The translations under genes and the position numbers were made by a program. Positions 16,884 through 26,190 of a stretch of 64,000 nucleotides of DNA are shown one piece after another. The stretch covers positions 62,001 through 126,000 of the forward strand of contig CAYGZL010000023.1 of the NCBI GenBank assembly GCA_964354345.1, given 5' to 3'. This DNA comes from CAYGZL01 sp964354345 (GTDB lineage: Bacteria; Chloroflexota; Anaerolineae; Anaerolineales; UBA4823). The notes under the pieces were generated by a model. It ran no database searches, was not told the DNA's origin, and was given only the letters and a program-made list of their open reading frames with translations. Each line of letters starts with the position of its first letter. Position 1 is the stretch's first letter.

Positions 16884-18119
16884 TCAGTGCAATACCGGTG
16901 TACTTTGGTTTGCTAGATGATGTAAAGCTCGCAGGATGTTAAGTGAAAAATCTGTCCAGGAAAATTTTGTGGACTGAACACGCCCGCGTTTGATCAATTC
17001 TTCTCTCAGGGCAGGCTGGGTAAGCAGGCGAAGGATCGCTTCCGCCAAAGCTGAAGGGTCGGTAGGATCAATAAAGAGCGCTGCGTCTCCAGCAATTTCG
17101 GGTAAGCTGGTGACATTACTACAGATTACTGGACAACCGCTATTCATTGCCTCCAGTACTGGCATTCCAAACCCTTCAAACAGGGAGGGGAAGACTAACG
17201 CGGTTGCACCTTGATAAAGTGCCGGTAGCTCTTTGAAAGGGCGATAACCGAGAAAGCAAACTTGGTCTTGAAGATGGTATTCTTGTACCAATTTGAGTAA
17301 CTCAGGATGAGCTTCCTTGGCTACGCCGGTGCAAACTAATTTGATGGGAGGAATGTTGGGTTCTCTTGATCCTGACAGGCTATCTGAAGTGAAGTTGTGA
17401 TTAATTATTCGTAACGCCTCCAGAATCAGGCGGTGATTTTTATGCGGCCAGGTATTTGCCGGATAGAATAAGTAATTACCTGTTACCAATCCATACCTGG
17501 CTAAAATAGCGTTATGAGATGTGGGTGGCTTGGAAAAGATCGGATGAATACCGTGATAAACAACACTGACTTTGTCAGGCGGGATTCGCATTCGTTCGAT
17601 CAATGTCTGGCGGGTGAATTCTGAATTGGCACAAAGATGATCTGCATGCTGGAACGAGGTTTTGTAATCTCGTACACGGTTCGCCAGCTCTTCAGGCGTG
17701 AAGAACTGGGGATAGTATTCATGTTGGATATCATGAACCATCAATAAGTTCTTCAATGGATACAAGTCAGGAGAGAGGATCCCTGAAGGGGATAAGGCGA
17801 TGGTGGCGTTTGTGCGCCGACCCTGGATCCATACATCCTGCTGGGCTCGTGACAGGTGGCGCCCCAGGGATGATTTAAGTGCCATTACTAATTTCGATAA
17901 ATAATAGCCAGGACCATCGCAGGTAACCAACCGGAAGTTTGGGTGGCCGCGCAAATCAAAATCGTAGCGGGTTACCGAGGGTAGGAGTACCGTAAATTCA
18001 TTCAGTCCATCTAATTTCAGCGTGGTATCGATGAAAGCGCGCGCAGAAACCTCGATGCCTCCGGTGTAACCTGGAATCATCCACCGCAAGTCAATTAAGA
18101 TGTGAGTAGCTTTTACCAT
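16884..18119 (-). CDS. Glycosyltransferase family 4 (GT-B fold)
   Basis: A 411-residue GT4 enzyme. It begins ILIDLRWMIPGYTGGIEVSA, with a Gly-Gly acceptor loop. The donor lobe contains LFYPANTWPHKNHRLILEAL and the signature ALVFPSLFEGFGMPVLEAMN, followed by GCPVICSNVTSLPEIAGDAA; this wording is typical of mannosyl- and rhamnosyltransferases such as WbaZ/MtfB. The second-lobe sequence closely resembles the N-terminal half of the neighbouring fusion protein, suggesting the two arose by duplication. It should add a sugar to the lipid-linked precursor at the inner membrane face. Confidence 0.88.
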   Translation of the reverse strand: MVKATHILIDLRWMIPGYTGGIEVSARAFIDTTLKLDGLNEFTVLLPSVTRYDFDLRGHPNFRLVTCDGPGYYLSKLVMALKSSLGRHLSRAQQDVWIQGRRTNATIALSPSGILSPDLYPLKNLLMVHDIQHEYYPQFFTPEELANRVRDYKTSFQHADHLCANSEFTRQTLIERMRIPPDKVSVVYHGIHPIFSKPPTSHNAILARYGLVTGNYLFYPANTWPHKNHRLILEALRIINHNFTSDSLSGSREPNIPPIKLVCTGVAKEAHPELLKLVQEYHLQDQVCFLGYRPFKELPALYQGATALVFPSLFEGFGMPVLEAMNSGCPVICSNVTSLPEIAGDAALFIDPTDPSALAEAILRLLTQPALREELIKRGRVQSTKFSWTDFSLNILRALHHLANQSTPVLH

Positions 18120-18144
18120 AAATTATTTCGGCAAAGCATTACGT

Positions 18145-20631
18145 TCAGGAGAGCGGGTCATATTCCGCAAATAGATTGGTGTCGGTGACACGCATTGTAC
18201 AATAACGACCCTTAACATCGCGTTGGGCGGTGCTAAACCTGAACAGGATTCGCTGACCGGTTTCAGCCGGGACTTCCAGGAGGATTTCCTGCCCGGCTCG
18301 AAGAGTCTGGTGGCTGACAGGCCCTTCTTCAACATGAATTGACAATGTCGTATCCGTTGCAGGTATGCCGGCCAGATACAGAACCTGACCCAGATTTTTT
18401 CTCTTAATATAAAACTGAACAACTGGCCCCAGCCAGTTATCTGGCCAAACACCAAAGACCGGTCGCCGGGGATTCACCTGGTAACGCTTGGCGCGAAACC
18501 GGCGTACCAAAGGGCGTGTAAAACCAAATAGAAATTTCATTTGGTGCGTCAGCCAGGAGCGCAGGCTGCGCAATCCAAGTCTGAGTTGCTGGTGGAGAGG
18601 TTTTCCTGTAAAGTCCTTCCGTAAGTAATCCTGATTATAGATCAGATAATGGCACCTGGTAACAAGTTTATATAGTCCAGGAATATGGCGTAACACACGC
18701 GTGTACCAGGTATTTTTCTCCCATAAGCGGTGATACCATAAACCCTGAAAATAGCTAAAGTGCACATAACCCGCCCATTTTCGACAAACCTGGAATGCCT
18801 CCCGGTAAATTTTCTCCCGCGCCGAAATGGTTTTTGTTTCAGGATAAATGCGTGAGTTGGCCAGGTATTCTGGCACGAAGACTATTCTTCCACCCAGGCG
18901 GTCTATGCGGAGCCAATATTCGAAATCCATCGAATAGTGGAGTTGATCATCCATAGGACCACATACCTCAGCTATATGTGTTTTCCAGAAGGCAGCCGGT
19001 TGGCAGATACAGTTATCCTGTATTAAACGCTGAAAAGAGTATTTTGCTGTGTTATATTCTCCGATGATGCGGTCGTTATCATCTATGTAATATGCTTTTC
19101 CATATACCAGATCGTATCCGGGATATTCAAGAAAAATGTTAACAACTTTCTCAATTGCTCCGGGAAGCAATGTGTCATCTGAATTAAGAAAGCACCGAAT
19201 TGAACCGTGTGAGCGTGCAAAACCTTTATTGACTGCATCGGTTTGACCGTGGTCTTTTTCCGACACCCATCGGATGCGATCTCCGTAGGATTTTAAAATA
19301 TCAACTGACTCATCGGTTGAACCACCATCAATAACAAAATACTCAATGCGCGGGTAAGATTGGGTTAATACGCTCTCGATCGTACGCTTTAAGAAGCGAC
19401 CCTGATTGAATGAAGGCGTGACAACCGTCACCAGGGGTAACTCCTCAGCCGGGCGGGGTGTTCTACTGCGTTCGAAAACTCTTTGGCAGGCGTGATACAA
19501 ATTTTGTGCAGATTGCTCCCAGGAATAATTTCTCAAGCGCGCCCGACCTCGTTCTGCTAAAATTGTACGATGCTCTGGCTCCTGGTAGATCCGCTTCATT
19601 AACGCACTCATGGAGTTAATGTCGGTTGGATCGCAGCTTAATACAGCCTCACCGCCGACCTCAGGCAATGCAGTGGTATTACTGCACAGGACCGGTGTAC
19701 CTGCCGAAAAGGCTTCTAATAGTGGTTGACCGAAGCCCTCGTATAATGAAAAAAATATCAGCGCCTCGGCTTTTTTGTACAAATAATAGACAACCGATGG
19801 CCGAACAAAACCAAGGTGACGAATCGGTAGTGAAGCGTAGTCAGCTTGAAGTTCCTGCCAACCTTCTGGATGACCGGTGAGGACAAATTCAATCTTAGCG
19901 CCTGTTTCCCTTAAAAATTTTTCAAACGCCTGGAATATCCGGCGGTGATTTTTATGCGGCCATAAGTTCGCCGGATAATAGAAAAAACGTCCTGTCGGGA
20001 CAAGGGTTTTTTCCTCAGGCTTTAAATCCAGATCAATTGTTGTCAGTTTAGATAAATTCAAAGCAGGCGGCATGAGGAAAATATCTGGGCAGTGTTCAAC
20101 ACCAGGCCACTCAGGGGATTGGTGATGGTCGATGATCGTCTGGCGGGTGTATTCGGTGTTCGTTGCGATCGCGCCTGCGTAAGTCATCGCCTGGTTGAAT
20201 GTATCCCGACGCTCTTGTAATATCTCAGGTGGGAAAAATTCGGGGAGATATTCATGCTGTAAATCGGGAATAAGGAAAATTTGCCTCGAACGAGCGAACC
20301 CTAATGTATCTTTTACCGGGAATCCGCGAAAAAGGACATCAACTTTCTCTTTCCATAATATTTCTTCCATCTCGATAAAGAAAGACTCTGTTGGTAGACT
20401 ATAAAGATGAAAGTGTTGATTAACATTGGTCGCAACAGATTGATCTGTTTGGCGAGTCTGGTCTTGTTGAATTTGGACACAGATTAAACTACGATTGAAG
20501 ATTGTACAAAAAATATAATAATCATCTTCCGGATGAAGGCGGAACATGGCTTCACAGACACCCTTAATCTGAAGCGGAACACCTCCGCTTGATCCGAGCG
20601 TCACATACCGGAGATCAATACCAATTTTCAT
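18145..20631 (-). CDS. GT4-GT2 fusion glycosyltransferase with extra C-terminal domain
   Basis: An 828-residue protein joining two complete glycosyltransferases. Residues 1 to about 390 are a GT4 domain (GIDLRYVTLGSSGGVPLQI at the start; YYPANLWPHKNHRRIFQAF and ALIFFSLYEGFGQPLLEAFS in the donor lobe). Residues 397-640 are a GT2 domain (VTVVTPSFNQGRFLKRTIES, FVIDGGSTDESVDIL, CFLNSDDTLLPGAI, FEYWLRID). The remaining residues include a basic linker and a beta-rich tail (about 735-828) that I cannot name. Two linked active sites could add two successive sugars without releasing the chain. GT2 genes flank the region and the spacer to the upstream gene is nine bases. Confidence 0.85.
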   Translation of the reverse strand: MKIGIDLRYVTLGSSGGVPLQIKGVCEAMFRLHPEDDYYIFCTIFNRSLICVQIQQDQTRQTDQSVATNVNQHFHLYSLPTESFFIEMEEILWKEKVDVLFRGFPVKDTLGFARSRQIFLIPDLQHEYLPEFFPPEILQERRDTFNQAMTYAGAIATNTEYTRQTIIDHHQSPEWPGVEHCPDIFLMPPALNLSKLTTIDLDLKPEEKTLVPTGRFFYYPANLWPHKNHRRIFQAFEKFLRETGAKIEFVLTGHPEGWQELQADYASLPIRHLGFVRPSVVYYLYKKAEALIFFSLYEGFGQPLLEAFSAGTPVLCSNTTALPEVGGEAVLSCDPTDINSMSALMKRIYQEPEHRTILAERGRARLRNYSWEQSAQNLYHACQRVFERSRTPRPAEELPLVTVVTPSFNQGRFLKRTIESVLTQSYPRIEYFVIDGGSTDESVDILKSYGDRIRWVSEKDHGQTDAVNKGFARSHGSIRCFLNSDDTLLPGAIEKVVNIFLEYPGYDLVYGKAYYIDDNDRIIGEYNTAKYSFQRLIQDNCICQPAAFWKTHIAEVCGPMDDQLHYSMDFEYWLRIDRLGGRIVFVPEYLANSRIYPETKTISAREKIYREAFQVCRKWAGYVHFSYFQGLWYHRLWEKNTWYTRVLRHIPGLYKLVTRCHYLIYNQDYLRKDFTGKPLHQQLRLGLRSLRSWLTHQMKFLFGFTRPLVRRFRAKRYQVNPRRPVFGVWPDNWLGPVVQFYIKRKNLGQVLYLAGIPATDTTLSIHVEEGPVSHQTLRAGQEILLEVPAETGQRILFRFSTAQRDVKGRYCTMRVTDTNLFAEYDPLS

Positions 20632-20640
20632 ATCTTTTTT

Positions 20641-21711
20641 TCAACGTATACGCTGGACAATTGCCCGGCTTAGCCGCTTAATTATGGATGCCAGAGTCTG
20701 AAGTGGATTACGACTGAATAATCGAATACACCCCGTTTTACGCTGGTAATCAACCCTGGAATAATCCTCAGGATTCGGGGGGATTGAAGTGGTCGGAAAA
20801 CCATCCGGGCGGGCGCCATACCGCGCGAGCAATGCCGAAGTGGCACCCCAAAAAGCCTCTATATCTCGAAGATAACCTTCCGGATACAGGTCGGGGTGCT
20901 GCTCAATATACGAGTGCAAAGTGTCTAAATAATAACAGAGGTAGCCTGGGGTAACAGATAGATGGGAATACTTCTCTGCGATCTGGCGTAGTTCTTCCAG
21001 GCGTTTGAATGACCCGGTAGCAGTCTTGGTGACACCGTATTCTCGGCTGGCGGATAGCTTCACTGGTACGGCGACTGGATCCCCCAATGCAGATAGCCGA
21101 ATCCACAAGTCAGTATCCAGGCCGTAGTGTAAATTCGGATCAAGAAATCCTGTTCTTTCTAAAGCCGGTCGGTAGATAAATGTGGACGGTTGCAGGATGA
21201 AATTCAAACCATGGATTAAAGCCTGGCGGTTAAAGATCAATTTTCCACCCGGAAAGAACTCCTGTTTCGGTTTGCCACCTGCATCTACTCGCCAGCCATC
21301 GCCAAAGTAGAATGGCGCTCCGGGCTGCTGACGGAAGGTTTCAGCGACTGCTTTTAGCGCGCCAGGGAAATAAAAATCATCACTATTCAACCAGGCTATG
21401 AGATCACCAGTTGCGCGTTGAAATCCTTTGTTGATCGCGTCAGATTGACCAAGATCTGGTTCACTAACCCAGAAACTAAGCCTATCAGCATATCGGCGAA
21501 TGATTGCGACACTTTCATCTTTCGAGTCACCATCAATGACTATATATTCTAGATTTGGGTATCCCTGGTCCAGGACTGAGCGTAAACATATCTCGATGTA
21601 TTTCCCCTGGTTATACGAGGGTGTGATGACAGTGATCGTTGGCCATTGACTGGTCGGAGCAACTGTTTGTGAAGAACTAGGAATTGGATTACCCACGTAG
21701 CTCTCATCCAT
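20641..21711 (-). CDS. Glycosyltransferase family 2 (GT-A fold)
   Basis: A 356-residue GT2 enzyme. After about 22 variable residues it reads ITVITPSYNQGKYIEICLRS, YIVIDGDSKDESVAII and LIAWLNSDDFYFPGAL, giving the nucleotide-binding and Asp-Asp metal motifs; DTDLWIRLS corresponds to the acceptor/base loop. Note GDSKD in place of the GGSTD of its paralogues. The C-terminal tail is basic (RLSRAIVQRIR) and may lie on the membrane. The gene starts one base after the stop of the ABC exporter ATPase, so translation is probably coupled and this enzyme may act early on the chain. Confidence 0.9.
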   Translation of the reverse strand: MDESYVGNPIPSSSQTVAPTSQWPTITVITPSYNQGKYIEICLRSVLDQGYPNLEYIVIDGDSKDESVAIIRRYADRLSFWVSEPDLGQSDAINKGFQRATGDLIAWLNSDDFYFPGALKAVAETFRQQPGAPFYFGDGWRVDAGGKPKQEFFPGGKLIFNRQALIHGLNFILQPSTFIYRPALERTGFLDPNLHYGLDTDLWIRLSALGDPVAVPVKLSASREYGVTKTATGSFKRLEELRQIAEKYSHLSVTPGYLCYYLDTLHSYIEQHPDLYPEGYLRDIEAFWGATSALLARYGARPDGFPTTSIPPNPEDYSRVDYQRKTGCIRLFSRNPLQTLASIIKRLSRAIVQRIR

Positions 21712-21712
21712 T

Positions 21713-23101
21713 TTATTGAGGGGGGATTATATTGATCCATAGCTGCCCGGGCAGATTTACCATTCCATAATGCATGAGTTGCACAGGTTCGCCATTCAGG
21801 CGGTGAACAACCGCAAAACTACCAGCGTTCGGGAGGTTGGTTAAGACTGTGATCCGGGCATCTAATTCTGGGTGAGGCAGGTCAGCGCGTAGAGCATAAT
21901 CAGCACCTCTTATTGTTGTCAAACCTAAATTAAACGAGTACTCACCTGGCGCTACTTCAAGGTGTAATTCTTGCCGGAATCGAATATGGCTATCTTTACG
22001 CACATAAGCTGGCGCTTCGGCACCAGATAACAGGCTATTTTTACCATGAATAATAAAACCCTTATCATTGACTATTTCTACCCCCCCGATAGGTATTTCA
22101 ATATTTACTACTATTTTGAACTCAAAGAAGAATACGGCAGTTTGACCTTGTTCGAAAACTGACGTTGGGCGCCCGTGTAAGTCACATAACGCAATCGCTG
22201 TACAGACTGCCATCACAGTAGAGGCTTGAACTAAATTATCAATTTTTAGAAAGGCATCCTGGTTTGGCCAGGAAAAAGACTCTCCAGAAGTGTTCGTTGT
22301 GAGCTCAGAATATTTTTTTGACTCGCTGGATTGCTGATCGAGTTGGCGTAATCTCTCGCTGCCCATTTGTTGGAGCAGATAATACCGTTTCACTGCTTCA
22401 ACTGCAGAGCCGATGAATAAGCCCTGACCTTCACTCAAAAGCAACGCTCGTTCGCAAAATTGTTCTACCTCGTTCATGGCATGAGATACCAGGATAATTG
22501 AGACCCCATTACGGCGTAACTCATCCAGTCGTTGATAACATTTCTGCCGAAAAAAAAGGTCGCCCACAGCCAGAGCTTCATCAAGCAAGATGACATCCGC
22601 ATCGACTCCCGTGGCGACCGCGAAAGCCAATCGGACAAACATACCACTCGAATATATTTTTACCGGCTGCTCAATAAACTCACCAATATCGGCAAAATTA
22701 ACGATGTCATCAAACTTGGCACCAATTTCCTGGCGTGACATACCCAAGATCATCCCGTTTAAAAATACATTCTCCCGACCGGTAAATTCAGGATTGAAGC
22801 CTGAGCCTAATTCAAGTAAAGCTGTGATACGGCCATTGATTTCTACATGCCCTTTGGTAGGTTGAAGGATACCTGCTAAGAGTTGCAGGAGGGTACTTTT
22901 CCCGGAACCATTACGCCCGATCACACCAAAGCTCTCGCCCCGTAAAATCTGAAATGAGATATCCCGTAACGCCCAAAAGGGATGACCGTAAGATTTCCCC
23001 AATCGCCCGAAGAGGATATGTTTCAAACGGTCAACAGGACGACTGTAAAGATGGTAGAGCTTGCTGAGTTGCTCAACACAAATAGCAGGCTCAGAGGACA
23101 T
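21713..23101 (-). CDS. Polysaccharide ABC exporter ATPase with C-terminal carbohydrate-recognition domain (Wzt-type)
   Basis: A 462-residue two-domain ATPase. The nucleotide-binding domain has Walker A GVIGRNGSGKSTLL, the Q-loop region ITALLELGSGFNPEFTGREN, the signature YSSGMFVRLAFA, Walker B DVILLDEALAVGD and the H-loop VSHAMNEV. These wordings are specific for O-antigen/teichoic acid exporters (Wzt, TagH, RfbE). Residues from about 295 form a beta-sandwich (TAVFFFEFKIVVNIEIPIGG, ...) like the Wzt C-terminal domain, which recognises the terminated glycan end. The start at 23099-23101 was chosen because AAAGG precedes it; it overlaps the permease stop by 11 bases. Confidence 0.92.
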   Translation of the reverse strand: MSSEPAICVEQLSKLYHLYSRPVDRLKHILFGRLGKSYGHPFWALRDISFQILRGESFGVIGRNGSGKSTLLQLLAGILQPTKGHVEINGRITALLELGSGFNPEFTGRENVFLNGMILGMSRQEIGAKFDDIVNFADIGEFIEQPVKIYSSGMFVRLAFAVATGVDADVILLDEALAVGDLFFRQKCYQRLDELRRNGVSIILVSHAMNEVEQFCERALLLSEGQGLFIGSAVEAVKRYYLLQQMGSERLRQLDQQSSESKKYSELTTNTSGESFSWPNQDAFLKIDNLVQASTVMAVCTAIALCDLHGRPTSVFEQGQTAVFFFEFKIVVNIEIPIGGVEIVNDKGFIIHGKNSLLSGAEAPAYVRKDSHIRFRQELHLEVAPGEYSFNLGLTTIRGADYALRADLPHPELDARITVLTNLPNAGSFAVVHRLNGEPVQLMHYGMVNLPGQLWINIIPPQ

Positions 23102-23909
23102 CCGGAAAACCTTTCTTTGTTCCCATGAACCAGAAATAGGCTGCAATAGCCAGAAGGGCAGTGATGAATGTCCAGATTCCCCAGTGCAACCAGGGGATAG
23201 GTTGCCCCCAGAGCAGGATTTGCCTGAAGCAGTCGATAATCGTGGTCAGTGGATTAAGTTGCATCAGCCAGTATAGCGCTCCTGGCACACTTTCGGCGGG
23301 ATAAAAGATCGGACTAACGAACAACATGACTTGCACAACGATCGGCAACACCTGTGCTACATCCCGAATATATACACTAACGGAAGAAAGGAACCAGGCC
23401 AGACTTAAGCACAAGAAAATCAGTGGCAGGTAAGCCAGGGGAAGCAGGTAGATCGTGAAAGAGAGATCATGCATCAAGATCAGGCGACCGATCAACAGGA
23501 TGCCTGTGCTGATCAGGGAAGTAATCAAGGCAACACCGAACAGAACAATGGGGTATATCTCCAGTGGGAAAACGACCTTCTTAACATAATTGGGCATACC
23601 CACGATCAGGTTGCCCGAACGATTGATGACTTCCGAAAATACATTAAAGGGGATCAAACCAGCAAAGATGATCAGGGCGAACTCCTGCACAGGAGTTTGG
23701 GCGTTGGCATCCCCCCAGCGCGCCTGAAAGACCAGAGAAAAGACGAACGTATAAATCAAGAGCATGACCAAAGGCACCAACACCGACCATCCAAAACCCA
23801 GATAAGAACCCCGGTAACGCTGACCAAGCTCACGCTTGATCAGAGCGCGGATCAGCTCCCGGCGTTGCCAGAGACTACCTCGAGGAGTGAGTTGAGATGA
23901 TGGGGTCAC
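23091..23909 (-). CDS. Polysaccharide ABC exporter permease (Wzm-type, ABC2 family)
   Basis: A 272-residue ABC-2 membrane protein with about six helices. The amphipathic N-terminus LWQRRELIRALIKRELGQRYRGS and the following helix GFGWSVLVPLVMLLIYTFVF are hallmarks of the Wzm/TagG/KpsM group. MLFVSPIFYPAESVPGALYW and LNPLTTIIDCFRQILLWG near the C-terminus are also family-specific. With the ATPase encoded next it should move a lipid-linked polysaccharide across the cytoplasmic membrane. It is the first gene of the nine-gene minus-strand cluster; the promoter must lie in or before the 34-base gap after the polymerase-like gene, and I see no convincing -35/-10 pair there. Confidence 0.92.
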   Translation of the reverse strand: MTPSSQLTPRGSLWQRRELIRALIKRELGQRYRGSYLGFGWSVLVPLVMLLIYTFVFSLVFQARWGDANAQTPVQEFALIIFAGLIPFNVFSEVINRSGNLIVGMPNYVKKVVFPLEIYPIVLFGVALITSLISTGILLIGRLILMHDLSFTIYLLPLAYLPLIFLCLSLAWFLSSVSVYIRDVAQVLPIVVQVMLFVSPIFYPAESVPGALYWLMQLNPLTTIIDCFRQILLWGQPIPWLHWGIWTFITALLAIAAYFWFMGTKKGFPDVL

Positions 23910-23943
23910 TGTCCGGTGATTATATGATAGTGCGGAGCATTTA

Positions 23944-26190
23944 TCAAGGAAAGGCCGTCATTTGGACACCTTCAGACAGAGCGCGGGAGGCTGAAACACC
24001 AAGTGGTTCTAAAACAGCGTCGGCGGCGCGCAACAATAACTCAATATAACGGTGGGTGTGGATCGCGACCGCGGCTGGGCGCTCGGGCAGGTTCCAGGCA
24101 TGAACACCCGGCACGCCCAGGACGTAGAGAAACTTGACATGTTGACCCGGTCGGACATGTTGTCCGATTTTTTCCAATTGGGCAGCGGCTCGCGCGGCTG
24201 GCGATGGGTCACGGTAGGCTGCCAGCTCCCGGCTCAATTTTTGGGTGACCAGGAGCTGTTCCAGAGGGATGCTGCCAGAGCGCAGCGCTTTTACCTGTCG
24301 CAACAAGAACGCCAATGCTTGTGGGAAGCAATCAGGCAGGTGATCTGCATCCGGTGCCAGCGCCAGGATTTCCAGCAAACCCATTTGAACATCCGCGATG
24401 AAGGCTGGTGTATCGCGCCGGCGGGCTTCGATGCCGCGCACCTTAAGCGTACCATCCTGGAACGCGCCGAAATAACGGTTGGGTACTGGCACCCTCGCAT
24501 TGACTTTTGAAGGTAGGAAAGCCAGCCAACGGTAAATCCCTTCCAGGCTGATCGGCAGGTGCGTTCGATGGGCAATCTCTTCTAATAATGCCTGGTATTC
24601 AGCCTTCGCCGGGCAGTCTGACCGGTAGACCCACAACCCGTCCACGTACAGGTGCAACACTGTGAAGCCAGCATCTTCGGCTGCCTCCTTGGCGAGCAGC
24701 AGGCATTCGCGGCTGTAAGCGGTCACCGCCTGGTGTGCTTCGATGCGTCCGAAGCGCGCGTTCTTATAACCCAGGTAGCCAAAGCAGGTGACCAGCAGCC
24801 ATTTGTGAGCTGCAGCGCGCGCTTTGTAGGCTTTGTAGCGCGGATCCCATTTGGGTAGCTCAGCAGCTTTGATCTTCAGAGTAACGCGTTTGTCGAGTAG
24901 CGGTTGCAGCGTTTGTGGAATCAGACCGGGTGGCTCGGGTCGTATCCACAGGTTCTGCTCAGGTACGGCAACATCCTCGGGCTGAGGCTGGCTGTGCAGC
25001 GTTTCCGGCGAGATGTTATAGCGCGCCATAATCCCGGGATACATCGAGACGAAATCCAGTTCAGCCACCCCCTGATAAACACCCATGAGCGGTTGGTAAA
25101 CCAGACCACCCTGGTCAGCATGTAGCAGATCGAAGGCTGTCTTGGCTTCCTCAGATTGCTGTTTGTGCCAGGGGACGAGTATCTCCTGGCGCAGGGCGGT
25201 CACGATCTGCATAGCCGAAATGCCCGTTCCTGGAGAGAGGCGCGCCGCAGACTGCACCGGCAGCGCGGTAACGCGCGCCGATTCCAGGATGCCATCCAGG
25301 CCATAGTCATGATACATCATGGCGTTGTACATGTCGATGTGCCAACGGCCGAACAGGAGCACTTGCTGACCACGGTAGATAATTTGTCCATATGAAAAGT
25401 ATGTGTGTTCGGGGCGCTGTGCTGGCAGTTGTCTTGAGTCGCGGTTAAGCGGGAGGGAGATCTGCAGGTTGTGCGCCAGCTCCAACAAGTGTGGCAGCAG
25501 CCAGGTGTCGCCCCAAGCGGTGAGCAGTAGATCGGGATCGTGGCGGCTTAAGATGGCTGCCAGGTTGATCAGCAACGCTCGCGCCGGTTGCAGCGCCAGG
25601 GTGTAGGTATAGCGACCGATGGTCGCCTGGATGGAGTTGGGCTTGGCGTGGCGGGGATCGCAGTTGGGCTCCAGGCGCAGGATGCGCAGGCGCGGCAGCT
25701 CTGGGTCGATCTCCCACGGGGTGTTCAGAGAAGTGATGGAATGTATAACATGGTGTTCATCCACCTCGAGGCGTAGTTTTGCCAGCGGGAAAGTGCTCCA
25801 GGCAGCGGCGTGGCGGAGAGCCGGGAGTACATCAGCATCATAGAAGGTCAGGTCAGGGAACTGCTCAACCAGGTGGGTGAACAGGCGTGGCTGATCGATG
25901 GGATTGTCAACCTGGATGGCCAGGGCAGACACAGGTGCGTGCTGGAAGAGGTCACGGCGGCTGGAAAACCAGCGTTTTGAGGGGATGGGGGCTGATTTCG
26001 CATAGACATTAAGACACTCAAGCCTGTGTGGAGAGCCTGAGACATAAAAAACCACCGGAAAAGCTTGCTTCAACCACAACCGCCGCCGGTTGGTCTGGCC
26101 TTCCTTGCTCTCCTGGATCAGCCAGAGCATCAGACCTTCATTTGGGTCAGCATACAGATCCAGCAGCCAGCCGACTATTTGCCGGGTCAT
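23944..26190 (-). CDS. Degenerate family-B DNA polymerase-like protein, probably catalytically impaired
   Basis: A 748-residue protein with a family-B polymerase layout. Motif A is LDFVSMYPGIM (Asp379). Motif B keeps Lys463 and GYLGY (471-475) but has lost the usual Asn-Ser. Motif C reads LYVDGLWVY: Asp517 is present, but the second Asp of the canonical DTD, a metal ligand in active enzymes, is Leu519. KVRGIEARRRD (583-593) matches the KxRG/KKRY region. In the N-terminal half the exonuclease motifs are also damaged: Exo I reads LRLE where DxE is expected, Exo II ends WLLPHLL without its Asp. It resembles the inactivated PolB group known from archaea. It is the third gene of a cassette whose start overlaps the preceding stop by four bases. 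One sampled line inside it is 63% GC against 45% in a line of the glycan cluster. Confidence 0.8.
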   Translation of the reverse strand: MTRQIVGWLLDLYADPNEGLMLWLIQESKEGQTNRRRLWLKQAFPVVFYVSGSPHRLECLNVYAKSAPIPSKRWFSSRRDLFQHAPVSALAIQVDNPIDQPRLFTHLVEQFPDLTFYDADVLPALRHAAAWSTFPLAKLRLEVDEHHVIHSITSLNTPWEIDPELPRLRILRLEPNCDPRHAKPNSIQATIGRYTYTLALQPARALLINLAAILSRHDPDLLLTAWGDTWLLPHLLELAHNLQISLPLNRDSRQLPAQRPEHTYFSYGQIIYRGQQVLLFGRWHIDMYNAMMYHDYGLDGILESARVTALPVQSAARLSPGTGISAMQIVTALRQEILVPWHKQQSEEAKTAFDLLHADQGGLVYQPLMGVYQGVAELDFVSMYPGIMARYNISPETLHSQPQPEDVAVPEQNLWIRPEPPGLIPQTLQPLLDKRVTLKIKAAELPKWDPRYKAYKARAAAHKWLLVTCFGYLGYKNARFGRIEAHQAVTAYSRECLLLAKEAAEDAGFTVLHLYVDGLWVYRSDCPAKAEYQALLEEIAHRTHLPISLEGIYRWLAFLPSKVNARVPVPNRYFGAFQDGTLKVRGIEARRRDTPAFIADVQMGLLEILALAPDADHLPDCFPQALAFLLRQVKALRSGSIPLEQLLVTQKLSRELAAYRDPSPAARAAAQLEKIGQHVRPGQHVKFLYVLGVPGVHAWNLPERPAAVAIHTHRYIELLLRAADAVLEPLGVSASRALSEGVQMTAFP

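Noticed and set aside
23469..23900. 143-codon plus-strand frame opposite the exporter permease
   Set aside because: It is rich in Gln, Asp and His as expected of an antisense shadow of a hydrophobic gene, and the permease is clearly real.
24052..24510. 152-codon plus-strand frame opposite the polymerase-like gene
   Set aside because: No family resemblance; explained by the higher GC content of the polymerase-like gene leaving few stops on the other strand.
23944..26190. Phage or plasmid replication polymerase
   Set aside because: No terminal protein, integrase, helicase or phage gene is nearby, and the catalytic motifs are degenerate.
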